Shown here: positions 8,773 to 20,332 of the stretch, piece after piece | Position numbering within the stretch: the first letter of the stretch is position 1 | Layout of the letters: each line of letters opens with the position of its first letter | From: Tritrichomonas musculus | Taxonomy: Eukaryota; Parabasalia; Tritrichomonadida; Tritrichomonadidae | Reading direction: 5' to 3' | DNA: 20,484 bases | Assembly (NCBI GenBank): GCA_039105265.1 | Contig: JAPFFF010000532.1 | Span: forward strand, 1 to 20,484 | Notes under the pieces: model-generated | What the model was told of the DNA's origin: nothing | Seen by the model: only the letters and a program-made list of their open reading frames with translations | The model's database searches: none | Translations under genes and position numbers: made by a program

Positions 8773-8778
8773 TCACTT
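8773..8778 (+). promoter_or_regulatory. Trichomonad-type initiator (Inr), TCACTT
   Basis: TCACTT fits the Trichomonas vaginalis initiator TCA(+1)-Py-T-(A/T). The predicted +1 A at 8775 gives an 11-nt leader to the ATG at 8786, typical of the very short leaders of this organism. It supports the chosen start codon and the organism assignment. A CCTTT (alternative M5 initiator) at 8718-8722 is a weaker candidate, since a 5-mer can occur by chance. Confidence 0.6.
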
Positions 8779-8785
8779 TATTATA

Positions 8786-9805
8786 ATGTCTGTAACTGAA
8801 GTTACATATGATGGTGACCCAACTCATAGATACTTTCGTAAACTCGTGAAAAAAAATTATCAAAGCTATTGCATGGGCAAGCAAATGAGGCCAGATGGAA
8901 TGTACCGATGCCAATTTTCCAAAAGAGAATCCGATTTGAAGAAAGATATTGCTGTAGGAATCATTCACCAATGCACATTCAAGAAAGTCGAAGCAAACAA
9001 AACAATTCTTTCATACTTTACTCCAACTGCTGTTGAGAAAAGCGAAGGAATCACTTATGAAGACTTGCTGAACTGCGTTGCAGTCTTTGTTGGCCGACGA
9101 AATCTGTCACTTGAAGCAGACGCCTCAGAGGAGTTGCAAAGACTCATCAAAGTTGCAATTCAATTCGGGATGCAAAACCACAAAAGGAAACTAGACGACA
9201 TATATAGAAAGTATTCTCCCGATACAGTAAGAAAATACATGATTGCTGCTGCAACCGAAGTCAATAAGTTCCAATTCGAATTATTCTCAAAACTGCCGTA
9301 TGTTGGTGTAAGCTGTGATGAAGGATCAACACGTGGTGTTCATGATCTTGATTTCGTTCTAGAAGATCCACTTTCAGCACTCAAGCCGTATCCATGCTTC
9401 ACATCTGTAATGCCAAAAGGTGATGCCGTAACATACACAGAGCATTTAGCTCGGGGGCTTGACTTTTTAAGAATAAATAATATTCCTGTTGGGTCAGTCA
9501 CCGTTGATGGAAACAAAGCTCAGTTAAAGGCCCTCTCATTCACTTGGCCAGATTCTCTGAGAAGGCGGTATGTCGATCATAACGATTTTATGAGAAGAAT
9601 CATTGTCAATCCATGCCTTTGCCATCGAATCAACAACGCCTATAAGAGAGCATACAACTGGACAGTGGGCTTACTTTTAGCTGTTGATCACATGAGAGAC
9701 ATTTCTGAAGAATGCCGAAAACGCCCTCAAGATGTTCTTGGTGTTTGTCCAAAGGTACAACTGACCCGGTGGAATATGGATGCTGTCGTATATCTTGACG
9801 CCTGA
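8786..9805 (+). CDS. hAT-family transposase, N-terminal and catalytic-core part (first frame)
   Basis: A 339-residue ORF. Residues about 22-66 look like a BED-type zinc finger (C42, then H61 and C63); the position expected for a second cysteine, S45, is serine. A TILSYF motif (73-78) follows, as in many BED-hAT proteins. The RNase-H-like core shows GVSCDEGS with candidate catalytic D178, SVTVDGNKAQ with candidate D241, the C-x2-H signature CLCH (277-280), and the hAT TRWN motif (327-330). The frame stops ten codons after TRW, and the rest continues in another frame from 9780. The enzyme would excise and insert the transposon by cut-and-paste. The start has a good initiator 11 nt upstream. The family call is by motif recognition. 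Confidence 0.75.
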   Translation: MSVTEVTYDGDPTHRYFRKLVKKNYQSYCMGKQMRPDGMYRCQFSKRESDLKKDIAVGIIHQCTFKKVEANKTILSYFTPTAVEKSEGITYEDLLNCVAVFVGRRNLSLEADASEELQRLIKVAIQFGMQNHKRKLDDIYRKYSPDTVRKYMIAAATEVNKFQFELFSKLPYVGVSCDEGSTRGVHDLDFVLEDPLSALKPYPCFTSVMPKGDAVTYTEHLARGLDFLRINNIPVGSVTVDGNKAQLKALSFTWPDSLRRRYVDHNDFMRRIIVNPCLCHRINNAYKRAYNWTVGLLLAVDHMRDISEECRKRPQDVLGVCPKVQLTRWNMDAVVYLDA

Positions 9806-10616
9806 AGGAAGGGAAGATTTCTCAAATAGAATCAATAAGAAAATATTCCCTCGTAAACCAAATTACAGGACAAAATTTGTAGTGTCTAAAGGCCGAAAGA
9901 AAGAAGATATAGAAGAGCTTGTTGATATGTCCTTAGATAATGTCCAAATTCCACTCCAACCAGTTGATTATTCAAGTGATTTTCGACAAATATTAGGACC
10001 AAGAAGTGAAACTGAAGATGAAAATGATGATGAAGAAGAAGACAATCTTCCTTGGGAGCTAATTGAAGAAGAAGAAGAAGATTTTATAGAGTCTCTTCAG
10101 AAGAGAGAAAAAGAAAAAGAAAGTAACAAGAATGAAGCTGAATTTACATATGATCCAACATCAGAAAATGATGTCGAATATCAAGGAAATGCACAAAAGA
10201 ATGGAGTGAATGAAAATCCCCCAGAAGACAAAGAAATGAAGAAAAGAATGCTTATTTATCCAGCTCAACAATTCCTCGAAACTACACTTCAAAACTGGGG
10301 GATTGCGCCATTATCATTGCAAAGGGCATTGAACGCATTCAATTCATTTGTGCGATCAAGCCAAGACCCATTTAAAGATCAAAGATTGGAGAATGGGGAT
10401 TATTATTGGGCCCATATCAGAGGCTCAATAAATCCAATTTGGTCTACAATTGCAGATATTGCAATGCGTCTTCATTCTTCTCCATGTTGCGAAGCTAGTT
10501 GTGAAAGAACTATCAGCATGCAACGATTGGTATTGACCGCAAGAAGGATGAGTTCAAAGAAAGACTTGCTGGATGCAAGATTAACTCTTCTTCGAGGATT
10601 GAATAATGATGATTAA
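9780..10616 (+). CDS. hAT-family transposase, C-terminal part with dimerisation domain (second frame)
   Basis: A 278-codon frame overlapping the first ORF by 26 bp in the +1 frame; the frame is open only from 9765, so the break lies in about 40 bp. Residues 76-105 are strongly acidic (ETEDENDDEEEDN...EEEEED). Residues about 208-275 match the hAT C-terminal dimerisation domain: WSTIADIAMRLHSSP, then CEASCERTIS with E242 as the likely third catalytic acidic residue (family pattern ASER-x-FS), then LTARRMSS. Between the TRWN motif and this domain, I do not recognise the usual helical insertion domain, so sequence may have been lost at the junction. The first ATG is probably not a true start. The stop overlaps TAAATAAA. 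Confidence 0.7.
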   Translation: MLSYILTPEGREDFSNRINKKIFPRKPNYRTKFVVSKGRKKEDIEELVDMSLDNVQIPLQPVDYSSDFRQILGPRSETEDENDDEEEDNLPWELIEEEEEDFIESLQKREKEKESNKNEAEFTYDPTSENDVEYQGNAQKNGVNENPPEDKEMKKRMLIYPAQQFLETTLQNWGIAPLSLQRALNAFNSFVRSSQDPFKDQRLENGDYYWAHIRGSINPIWSTIADIAMRLHSSPCCEASCERTISMQRLVLTARRMSSKKDLLDARLTLLRGLNNDD

Positions 10617-10730
10617 ATAAATTAAATAAATAAAACATTAATTTAAACTATATATAATTTGTATTTTTTATTTATTTTAAAATATTGTTATTGAATTGTT
10701 TAAAAAAAATCTTTTATTTAGATATTTAAT
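10612..10730 (+). terminator. AT-rich 3' flank with UAAA polyadenylation-type motifs
   Basis: The transposase stop at 10614-10616 lies in gattaaataaattaaataa, several copies of the UAAA tetranucleotide that acts as the trichomonad polyadenylation signal and often includes the stop codon. About 110 bp of almost pure A/T follow, up to the start of satellite 2. No other feature is visible here. Confidence 0.5.
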
Positions 10731-12499
10731 GCGAGTGCAAGCATGATACAAGTACAAGTATGATGGGAGTGCAAGCATGATACGAGTGCAAGCATGATGC
10801 AAGTACAAGTATGATGGGAGTGCAAGCATGATACGAGTGCAAGTATGATGGGAGTGTCAGCATGATACAAGTACAAGTATGATGGGAGTGCAAGCATGAT
10901 ACGAGTGCAAGCATGATACAAGTACAAGTATGATGGGAGTGCAAGCATGATATAAGTACAAGCATGATACAAGTACAAGTATGATGGGAGTGCAAGCATG
11001 ATACGAGTGCAAGCATGATACGAGTGTCAGCATGATACAAGTACAAGTATGATGGGAGTGCAAGCATGATACGAGTGCCAGCATGATACAAGCACAAGTA
11101 TGATACAAGTACAAGTATGATGGGAGTGCAAGCATGATACGAGTGCAAGCATGATACAAGTACATATATGATGGGAGTGCAAGCATGATATAAGTACAAG
11201 CATGATGCAAGTACAAGTATGATGGGAGTGCAAGCATGATACGAGTGCAAGCATGATACGAGTGTCAGCATGATACAAGTACAAGTATGATGGGAGTGCA
11301 AGCATGATACGAGTGCAAGCATGATACAAGTACATGTATGATGGGAGTGCAAGCATGATACGAGTGCAAGCATGATGCAAGTACAAGCATGATACGAGTG
11401 CAAGCATGATACGAGTGCCAGCATGATGCAAGTACAAGTATGATGGGAGTGCAAGCATGATACGATTGCAAGTATGATGGGATTGTCAGCATGATACAAG
11501 TACAAGTATGATGGGAGTGCAAGCATGATACGAGTGCCAGCATGATACAAGTACAAGTATGATGGGAGTGCAAGCATGATACAAGTACATATATGATGGG
11601 AGTGCAAGCATGATATAAGTACAAGCATGATACAAGTACAAGTATGATGGGAGTGCAAGCATGATACGAGTGCAAGCATGATACGAGTGTCAGCATGATA
11701 CAAGTACAAGTATGATGGGAGTGCAAGCATGATACGAGTGCCAGCATGATACAAGCACAAGTATGATACAAGTACAAGTATGATGGGAGTGCAAGCATGA
11801 TACGAGTGCAAGTATGATACAAGTACAAGTATGATGGGAGTGCAAGCATGATACGAGTGCAAGCATGATACAAGTACATATATGATGGGAGTGCAAGCAT
11901 GATATAAGTACAAGCATGATGCAAGTACAAGTATGATGGGAGTGCAAGCATGATACGAGTGCAAGCATGATACGAGTGTCAGCATGATACAAGTACAAGT
12001 ATGATGGGAGTGCAAGCATGATACGAGTGCCAGCATGATACAAGCACAAGTATGATATAAGTACAAGTATGATGGGAGTGCAAGCATGATACGAGTGCAA
12101 GTATGATACAAGTACAAGTATGATGGGAGTGCAAGCATGATACGAGTGCAAGCATGATAAGAGTGCCAGCATGATACAAGTACAAGTATGATGGGAGTGC
12201 AAGCATGATACAAGTACAAGTATGATGGGAGTGCAAGCATGATATAAGTACAAGCATGATACAAGTACAAGTATGATGGGAGTGCAAGCATGATACGAGT
12301 GCAAGCATGATACAAGTACAAGTATGATGGGAGTGCAAGCATGATACGAGTGCAAGCATGATACAAGTACAAGTATGATGGGAGTGCAAGCATGATACGA
12401 GTGCAAGCATGATACAAGTACAAGTATGATGGGAGTGCAAGCATGATACGAGTGCAAGCATGATACAAGTACAAGTATGATGGGAGTGCAAGCATGATA

Positions 12500-13480
12500 C
12501 GATTGCAAGCATGATACAAGTACAAGTATGATGGGAGTGCAAGCATGATACGAGTGCAAGCATGATACAAGTACAAGTATGATGGGAGTGCAAGCATGAT
12601 ACGAGTGCAAGCATGATGCAAGTACAAGCATGATACGAGTGCAAGCATGATACGAGTGCCAGCATGATACAAGTACAAGTATGATGGGAGTGCAAGCATG
12701 ATACGAGTGCAAGCATGATACAAGTACAAGTATGATGGGAGTGCAAGCATGATATAAGTACAAGCATGATACAAGTACAAGTATGATGGGAGTGCAAGCA
12801 TGATACGAGTGCAAGCATGATGCAAGTACAAATATGATGGGAGTGCAAGCATGATATAAGTACAAGCATGATACAAGTACAAGTATGATGGGAGTGCAAG
12901 CATGATACGAGTGCAAGCATGATACAAGTACAAGTATGATGGGAGTGCAAGCATGATACGAGTGCAAGCATGATGCAAGTACAAGTATGATGGGAGTGCA
13001 AGCATGATACGAGTGCAAGCATGATGCAAGTACAAGTATGATGGGAGTGCAAGCATGATGCGAGTGCAAGTATGATACGAGTGTCAGCATGATACAAGTA
13101 CAAGTATGATGGGAGTGCAAGCATGATACGAGTGCAAGTATGATACAAGTACATGTATGATGGGAGTGCAAGCATGATATAAGTACAAGCATGATACAAG
13201 TACAAGTATGATGGGAGTGCAAGCATGATACGAGTGCAAGCATGATACAAGTACAAGTATGATGGGAGTGCAAGCATGATACGAGTGCAAGTATGATACG
13301 AGTGTCAGCATGATACAAGTACAAGTATGATACGAGTGCAAGCATGATATAAGTACAAGCATGATACAAGTACAAGTATGATGGGAGTGCAAGCATGATA
13401 CGAGTGCAAGCATGATACGAGTGCCAGCATGATACAAGTACAAGTATGATGGGAGTGCAAGCATGATACGAGTGCAAGCA
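12500..13480. repeat. About 1-kb segment of satellite 2 duplicated 2261 bp downstream (copy 1)
   Basis: Rare variants recur at a constant offset of 2261 bp (133 x 17): cgattg at 12500 and 14761, aaatatg at 12830 and 15091, and tgtcagc at about 13305 and 15566. The match extends to about 13480/15740. Upstream of 12500 the offset becomes about 2210, showing a 51-bp (one-triplet) length change. Confidence 0.75.
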
Positions 13481-14760
13481 TGATACGAGTGCAAGTATGA
13501 TACGAGTGCAAGTATGATATAAGTACAAGCATGATACAAGTACAAGTATGATGGGAGTGCAAGCATGATACGAGTGCAAGCATGATGCAAGTACAAGTAT
13601 GATGGGAGTGCAAGCATGATACGAGTGCAAGTATGATACGAGTGTCAGCATGATACAAGTACAAGTATGATGGGAGTGCAAGCATGATACGAGTGCAAGT
13701 ATGATACAAGTACATGTATGATGGGAGTGCAAGCATGATATAAGTACAAGCATGATACAAGTACAAGTATGATGGGAGTGCAAGCATGATACGAGTGCAA
13801 GCATGATACAAGTACAAGTATGATGGGAGTGCAAGCATGATACGAGTGCAAGTATGATACGAGTGTCAGCATGATACAAGTACAAGTATGATGGGAGTGC
13901 AAGCATGATACGAGTGCAAGTATGATACAAGTACAAGTATGATGGGAGTGCAAGCATGATACGAGTGCAAGTATGATACAAGTACATGTATGATGGGAGT
14001 GCAAGCATGATATAAGTACAAGCATGATACAAGTACAAGTATGATGGGAGTGCAAGCATGATACGAGTGCAAGCATGATACAAGTACAAGTATGATGGGA
14101 GTGCAAGCATGATACGAGTGTAAATATGATACGAGTGTCAGCATGATACAAGTACAAGTATGATACGAGTGCAAGCATGATATAAGTACAAGCATGATAC
14201 AAGTACAAGTATGATGGGAGTGCAAGCATGATACGAGTGTAAGCATGATGCAAGTACAAGTATGATGGGAGTGCAAGCATGATACGAGTGCAAGCATGAT
14301 ACGAGTGCCAGCATGATACAAGTACAAGTATGATGGGAGTGCAAGCATGATACGAGTGCAAGTATGATACAAGTACATGTATGATGGGAGTGCAAGCATG
14401 ATACGAGTGCAAGTATGATACAAGTACATGTATGATGGGAGTGCAAGCATGATATAAGTACAAGCATGATACAAGTACAAGTATGATGGGAGTGCAAGCA
14501 TGATACGAGTGCAAGCATGATACAAGTACAAGTATGATGGGAGTGCAAGCATGATACGATTGCAAGCATGATACAAGTACAAGTATGATGGGAGTGCAAG
14601 CATGATACGAGTGCAAGCATGATACAAGTACAAGTATGATGGGAGTGCAAGCATGATACGAGTGCAAGCATGATACAAGTACAAGTATGATGGGAGTGCA
14701 AGCATGATACGAGTGCAAGCATGATACAAGTACAAGTATGATGGGAGTGCAAGCATGATA

Positions 14761-15740
14761 CGATTGCAAGCATGATACAAGTACAAGTATGATGGGAGTG
14801 CAAGCATGATACGAGTGCAAGCATGATACAAGTACAAGTATGATGGGAGTGCAAGCATGATACGAGTGCAAGCATGATGCAAGTACAAGCATGATACGAG
14901 TGCAAGCATGATACGAGTGCCAGCATGATACAAGTACAAGTATGATGGGAGTGCAAGCATGATACGAGTGCAAGCATGATACAAGTACAAGTATGATGGG
15001 AGTGCAAGCATGATATAAGTACAAGCATGATACAAGTACAAGTATGATGGGAGTGCAAGCATGATACGAGTGCAAGCATGATGCAAGTACAAATATGATG
15101 GGAGTGCAAGCATGATATAAGTACAAGCATGATACAAGTACAAGTATGATGGGAGTGCAAGCATGATACGAGTGCAAGCATGATACAAGTACAAGTATGA
15201 TGGGAGTGCAAGCATGATACGAGTGCAAGCATGATGCAAGTACAAGTATGATGGGAGTGCAAGCATGATACGAGTGCAAGCATGATGCAAGTACAAGTAT
15301 GATGGGAGTGCAAGCATGATGCGAGTGCAAGTATGATACGAGTGTCAGCATGATACAAGTACAAGTATGATGGGAGTGCAAGCATGATACGAGTGCAAGT
15401 ATGATACAAGTACATGTATGATGGGAGTGCAAGCATGATATAAGTACAAGCATGATACAAGTACAAGTATGATGGGAGTGCAAGCATGATACGAGTGCAA
15501 GCATGATACAAGTACAAGTATGATGGGAGTGCAAGCATGATACGAGTGCAAGTATGATACGAGTGTCAGCATGATACAAGTACAAGTATGATACGAGTGC
15601 AAGCATGATATAAGTACAAGCATGATACAAGTACAAGTATGATGGGAGTGCAAGCATGATACGAGTGCAAGCATGATACGAGTGCCAGCATGATACAAGT
15701 ACAAGTATGATGGGAGTGCAAGCATGATACGAGTGCAAGT
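14761..15740. repeat. About 1-kb segment of satellite 2 (copy 2 of the 2261-bp-offset duplication)
   Basis: This is the downstream partner of 12500-13480, with the same order of rare variants. The two copies separate near 15740, where the unit after tgcaag changes. The near-identity by eye implies recent duplication. Confidence 0.75.
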
Positions 15741-16330
15741 ATGATACGAGTGTCAGCATGATACAAGTACAAGTATGATACGAGTGCAAGCATGATATAA
15801 GTACAAGCATGATACAAGTACAAGTATGATGGGAGTGCAAGCATGATACGAGTGCAAGCATGATACGAGTGCCAGCATGATACAAGTACAAGTATGATGG
15901 GAGTGCAAGCATGATACGAGTGCAAGCATGATACGAGTGCAAGTATGATACGAGTGCAAGTATGATGGGAGTGCAAGCATGATACGAGTGCAAGTATGAT
16001 ACAAGTACATGTATGATGGGAGTGCAAGCATGATATAAGTACAAGCATGATACAAGTACAAGTATGATGGGAGTGCAAGTATGATGGGAGTGCAAGTATG
16101 ATACGAGTGTCAGCATGATACAAGTACAAGTATGATGGGAGTGCAAGCATGATACGAGTGCAAGTATGATACAAGTACATGTATGATGGGAGTGCAAGCA
16201 TGATATAAGTACAAGCATGATACAAGTACAAGTATGATGGGAGTGCAAGCATGATACGAGTGCAAGCATGATACAAGTACAAGTATGATGGGAGTGCAAG
16301 CATGATACGAGTGCAAGTATGATACGAGTG

Positions 16331-19300
16331 TCAGCATGATACAAGTACAAGTATGATGGGAGTGCAAGCATGATACGAGTGCAAGTATGATACAAGTACA
16401 AGTATGATGGGAGTGCAAGCATGATACGAGTGCAAGTATGATACAAGTACATGTATGATGGGAGTGCAAGCATGATATAAGTACAAGCATGATACAAGTA
16501 CAAGTATGATGGGAGTGCAAGCATGATACGAGTGCAAGCATGATACAAGTACAAGTATGATGGGAGTGCAAGCATGATACGAGTGTAAGTATGATACGAG
16601 TGTCAGCATGATACAAGTACAAGTATGATACGAGTGCAAGCATGATATAAGTACAAGCATGATACAAGTACAAGTATGATGGGAGTGCAAGCATGATACG
16701 AGTGTAAGCATGATGCAAGTACAAGTATGATGGGAGTGCAAGCATGATACGAGTGCAAGCATGATACGAGTGCCAGCATGATACAAGTACAAGTATGATG
16801 GGAGTGCAAGCATGATACGAGTGCAAGTATGATACAAGTACATGTATGATGGGAGTGCAAGCATGATATAAGTACAAGTATGATACAAGTACAAGTATGA
16901 TGGGAGTGCAAGCATGATATAAGTACAAGCATGATACAAGTACAAGTATGATGGGAGTGCAAGCATGATACGAGTGCAAGCATGATGCAAGTACAAGTAT
17001 GATGGGAGTGCAAGCATGATACGAGTGCAAGTATGATACGAGTGTCAGCATGATACAAGTACAAGTATGATGGGAGTGCAAGCATGATACGAGTGCAAGT
17101 ATGATACAAGTACATGTATGATGGGAGTGCAAGCATGATATAAGTACAAGCATGATACAAGTACAAGTATGATGGGAGTGCAAGCATGATACGAGTGCAA
17201 GCATGATGCAAGTACAAGCATGATACGAGTGCAAGCATGATACGAGTGCCAGCATGATACAAGTACAAGTATGATGGGAGTGCAAGCATGATACGAGTGC
17301 AAGTATGATACAAGTACATGTATGATGGGAGTGCAAGCATGATATAAGTACAAGCATGATACAAGTACAAGTATGATGGGAGTGCAAGCATGATACGAGT
17401 GCAAGCATGATACAAGTACAAGTATGATGGGAGTGCAAGCATGATACGAGTGCAAGTATGATACGAGTGTCAGCATGATACAAGTACAAGTATGATGGGA
17501 GTGCAAGCATGATACGAGTGCAAGTATGATACAAGTACATGTATGATGGGAGTGCAAGCATGATATAAGTACAAGCATGATACAAGTACAAGTATGATGG
17601 GAGTGCAAGCATGATACGAGTGCAAGCATGATACAAGTACAAGTATGATGGGAGTGCAAGCATGATACGAGTGCAAGTATGATACGAGTGTCAGCATGAT
17701 ACAAGTACAAGTATGATGGGAGTGCAAGCATGATACGAGTGCAAGTATGATACAAGTACAAGTATGATGGGAGTGCAAGCATGATACGAGTGCAAGTATG
17801 ATACAAGTACATGTATGATGGGAGTGCAAGCATGATATAAGTACAAGCATGATACAAGTACAAGTATGATGGGAGTGCAAGCATGATACGAGTGCAAGCA
17901 TGATACAAGTACAAGTATGATGGGAGTGCAAGCATGATACGAGTGTAAGTATGATACGAGTGTCAGCATGATACAAGTACAAGTATGATACGAGTGCAAG
18001 CATGATATAAGTACAAGCATGATACAAGTACAAGTATGATGGGAGTGCAAGCATGATACGAGTGTAAGCATGATGCAAGTACAAGTATGATGGGAGTGCA
18101 AGCATGATACGAGTGCAAGCATGATACGAGTGTCAGCATGATACAAGTACAAGTATGATGGGAGTGCAAGCATGATACGAGTGCAAGTATGATACAAGTA
18201 CATGTATGATGGGAGTGCAAGCATGATATAAGTACAAGTATGATACAAGTACAAGTATGATGGGAGTGCAAGCATGATATAAGTACAAGCATGATACAAG
18301 TACAAGTATGATGGGAGTGCAAGCATGATACGAGTGCAAGCATGATGCAAGTACAAGTATGATGGGAGTGCAAGCATGATACGAGTGCAAGTATGATACG
18401 AGTGTCAGCATGATACAAGTACAAGTATGATGGGAGTGCAAGCATGATACGAGTGCAAGTATGATACAAGTACATGTATGATGGGAGTGCAAGCATGATA
18501 TAAGTACAAGCATGATACAAGTACAAGTATGATGGGAGTGCAAGCATGATACGAGTGCAAGCATGATGCAAGTACAAGCATGATACGAGTGCAAGCATGA
18601 TACGAGTGCCAGCATGATACAAGTACAAGTATGATGGGAGTGCAAGCATGATACGAGTGCAAGTATGATACAAGTACATGTATGATGGGAGTGCAAGCAT
18701 GATATAAGTACAAGCATGATACAAGTACAAGTATGATGGGAGTGCAAGCATGATACGAGTGCAAGCATGATACAAGTACAAGTATGATGGGAGTGCAAGC
18801 ATGATACGAGTGCAAGTATGATACGAGTGTCAGCATGATACAAGTACAAGTATGATGGGAGTGCAAGCATGATACGAGTGCAAGTATGATACAAGTACAT
18901 GTATGATGGGAGTGCAAGCATGATATAAGTACAAGCATGATACAAGTACAAGTATGATGGGAGTGCAAGCATGATACGAGTGCAAGCATGATACAAGTAC
19001 AAGTATGATGGGAGTGCAAGCATGATACGAGTGCAAGTATGATACGAGTGTCAGCATGATACAAGTACAAGTATGATGGGAGTGCAAGCATGATACGAGT
19101 GCAAGTATGATACAAGTACAAGTATGATGGGAGTGCAAGCATGATACGAGTGCAAGTATGATACAAGTACATGTATGATGGGAGTGCAAGCATGATATAA
19201 GTACAAGCATGATACAAGTACAAGTATGATGGGAGTGCAAGCATGATACGAGTGCAAGCATGATACAAGTACAAGTATGATGGGAGTGCAAGCATGATAC

Positions 19301-20332
19301 GAGTGTAAGTATGATACGAGTGTCAGCATGATACAAGTACAAGTATGATACGAGTGCAAGCATGATATAAGTACAAGCATGATACAAGTACAAGTATGAT
19401 GGGAGTGCAAGCATGATACGAGTGTAAGCATGATGCAAGTACAAGTATGATGGGAGTGCAAGCATGATACGAGTGCAAGCATGATACGAGTGTCAGCATG
19501 ATACAAGTACAAGTATGATGGGAGTGCAAGCATGATACGAGTGCAAGTATGATACAAGTACATGTATGATGGGAGTGCAAGCATGATATAAGTACAAGTA
19601 TGATACAAGTACAAGTATGATGGGAGTGCAAGCATGATATAAGTACAAGCATGATACAAGTACAAGTATGATGGGAGTGCAAGCATGATACGAGTGCAAG
19701 CATGATGCAAGTACAAGTATGATGGGAGTGCAAGCATGATACGAGTGCAAGTATGATACGAGTGTCAGCATGATACAAGTACAAGTATGATGGGAGTGCA
19801 AGCATGATACGAGTGCAAGCATGATACAAGTACAAGTATGATGGGAGTGCAAGCATGATACGAGTGTAAGTATGATACGAGTGTCAGCATGATACAAGTA
19901 CAAGTATGATACGAGTGCAAGCATGATATAAGTACAAGCATGATACAAGTACAAGTATGATGGGAGTGCAAGCATGATACGAGTGTAAGCATGATGCAAG
20001 TACAAGTATGATGGGAGTGCAAGCATGATACGAGTGCAAGCATGATACGAGTGCCAGCATGATACAAGTACAAGTATGATGGGAGTGCAAGCATGATACG
20101 AGTGCAAGTATGATACAAGTACATGTATGATGGGAGTGCAAGCATGATATAAGTACAAGTATGATACAAGTACAAGTATGATGGGAGTGCAAGCATGATA
20201 TAAGTACAAGCATGATACAAGTACAAGTATGATGGGAGTGCAAGCATGATACGAGTGCAAGCATGATGCAAGTACAAGTATGATGGGAGTGCAAGCATGA
20301 TACGAGTGCAAGCATGATACGAGTGCAAGCAT
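16331..20332. repeat. 1360-bp higher-order repeat of satellite 2 (two full copies, then shortened copies)
   Basis: Tgtcagc markers at 16331, 16603, 17045, 17470 recur at 17691, 17963, 18405, 18830 and again at 19051, 19323, 19765, giving a period of 1360 bp (80 x 17). Copies 16331-17690 and 17691-19050 look almost identical. One difference noted is tgccagc at about 16773 versus tgtcagc at 18133 and 19493. The last part is shortened: after 19765 the pattern jumps ahead, and the 19323 landmark recurs at 19884 (561 bp = 33 x 17). Confidence 0.85.

Larger units (their letters stand above)
8713..10730 (+). mobile_element. hAT-family DNA transposon remnant between two satellites
   Basis: The non-repetitive island between the satellites encodes an hAT transposase in two frames (8786-9805 and 9780-10616), with 5' promoter-like sequence and an AT-rich 3' flank. 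hAT elements normally have short terminal inverted repeats and 8-bp target duplications. I could not find matching inverted ends in 8699-8785 versus 10617-10740, so the element's ends are lost, replaced by satellite, or too divergent to see by eye. With no visible ends and a broken reading frame, it is probably not autonomous. Confidence 0.7.

Noticed and set aside
8699-10740. Terminal inverted repeats for the hAT element
   Set aside because: I compared the left flank (such as caatctccc and ttaacgtcaaatg) with the right AT-rich flank and saw no inverted match.
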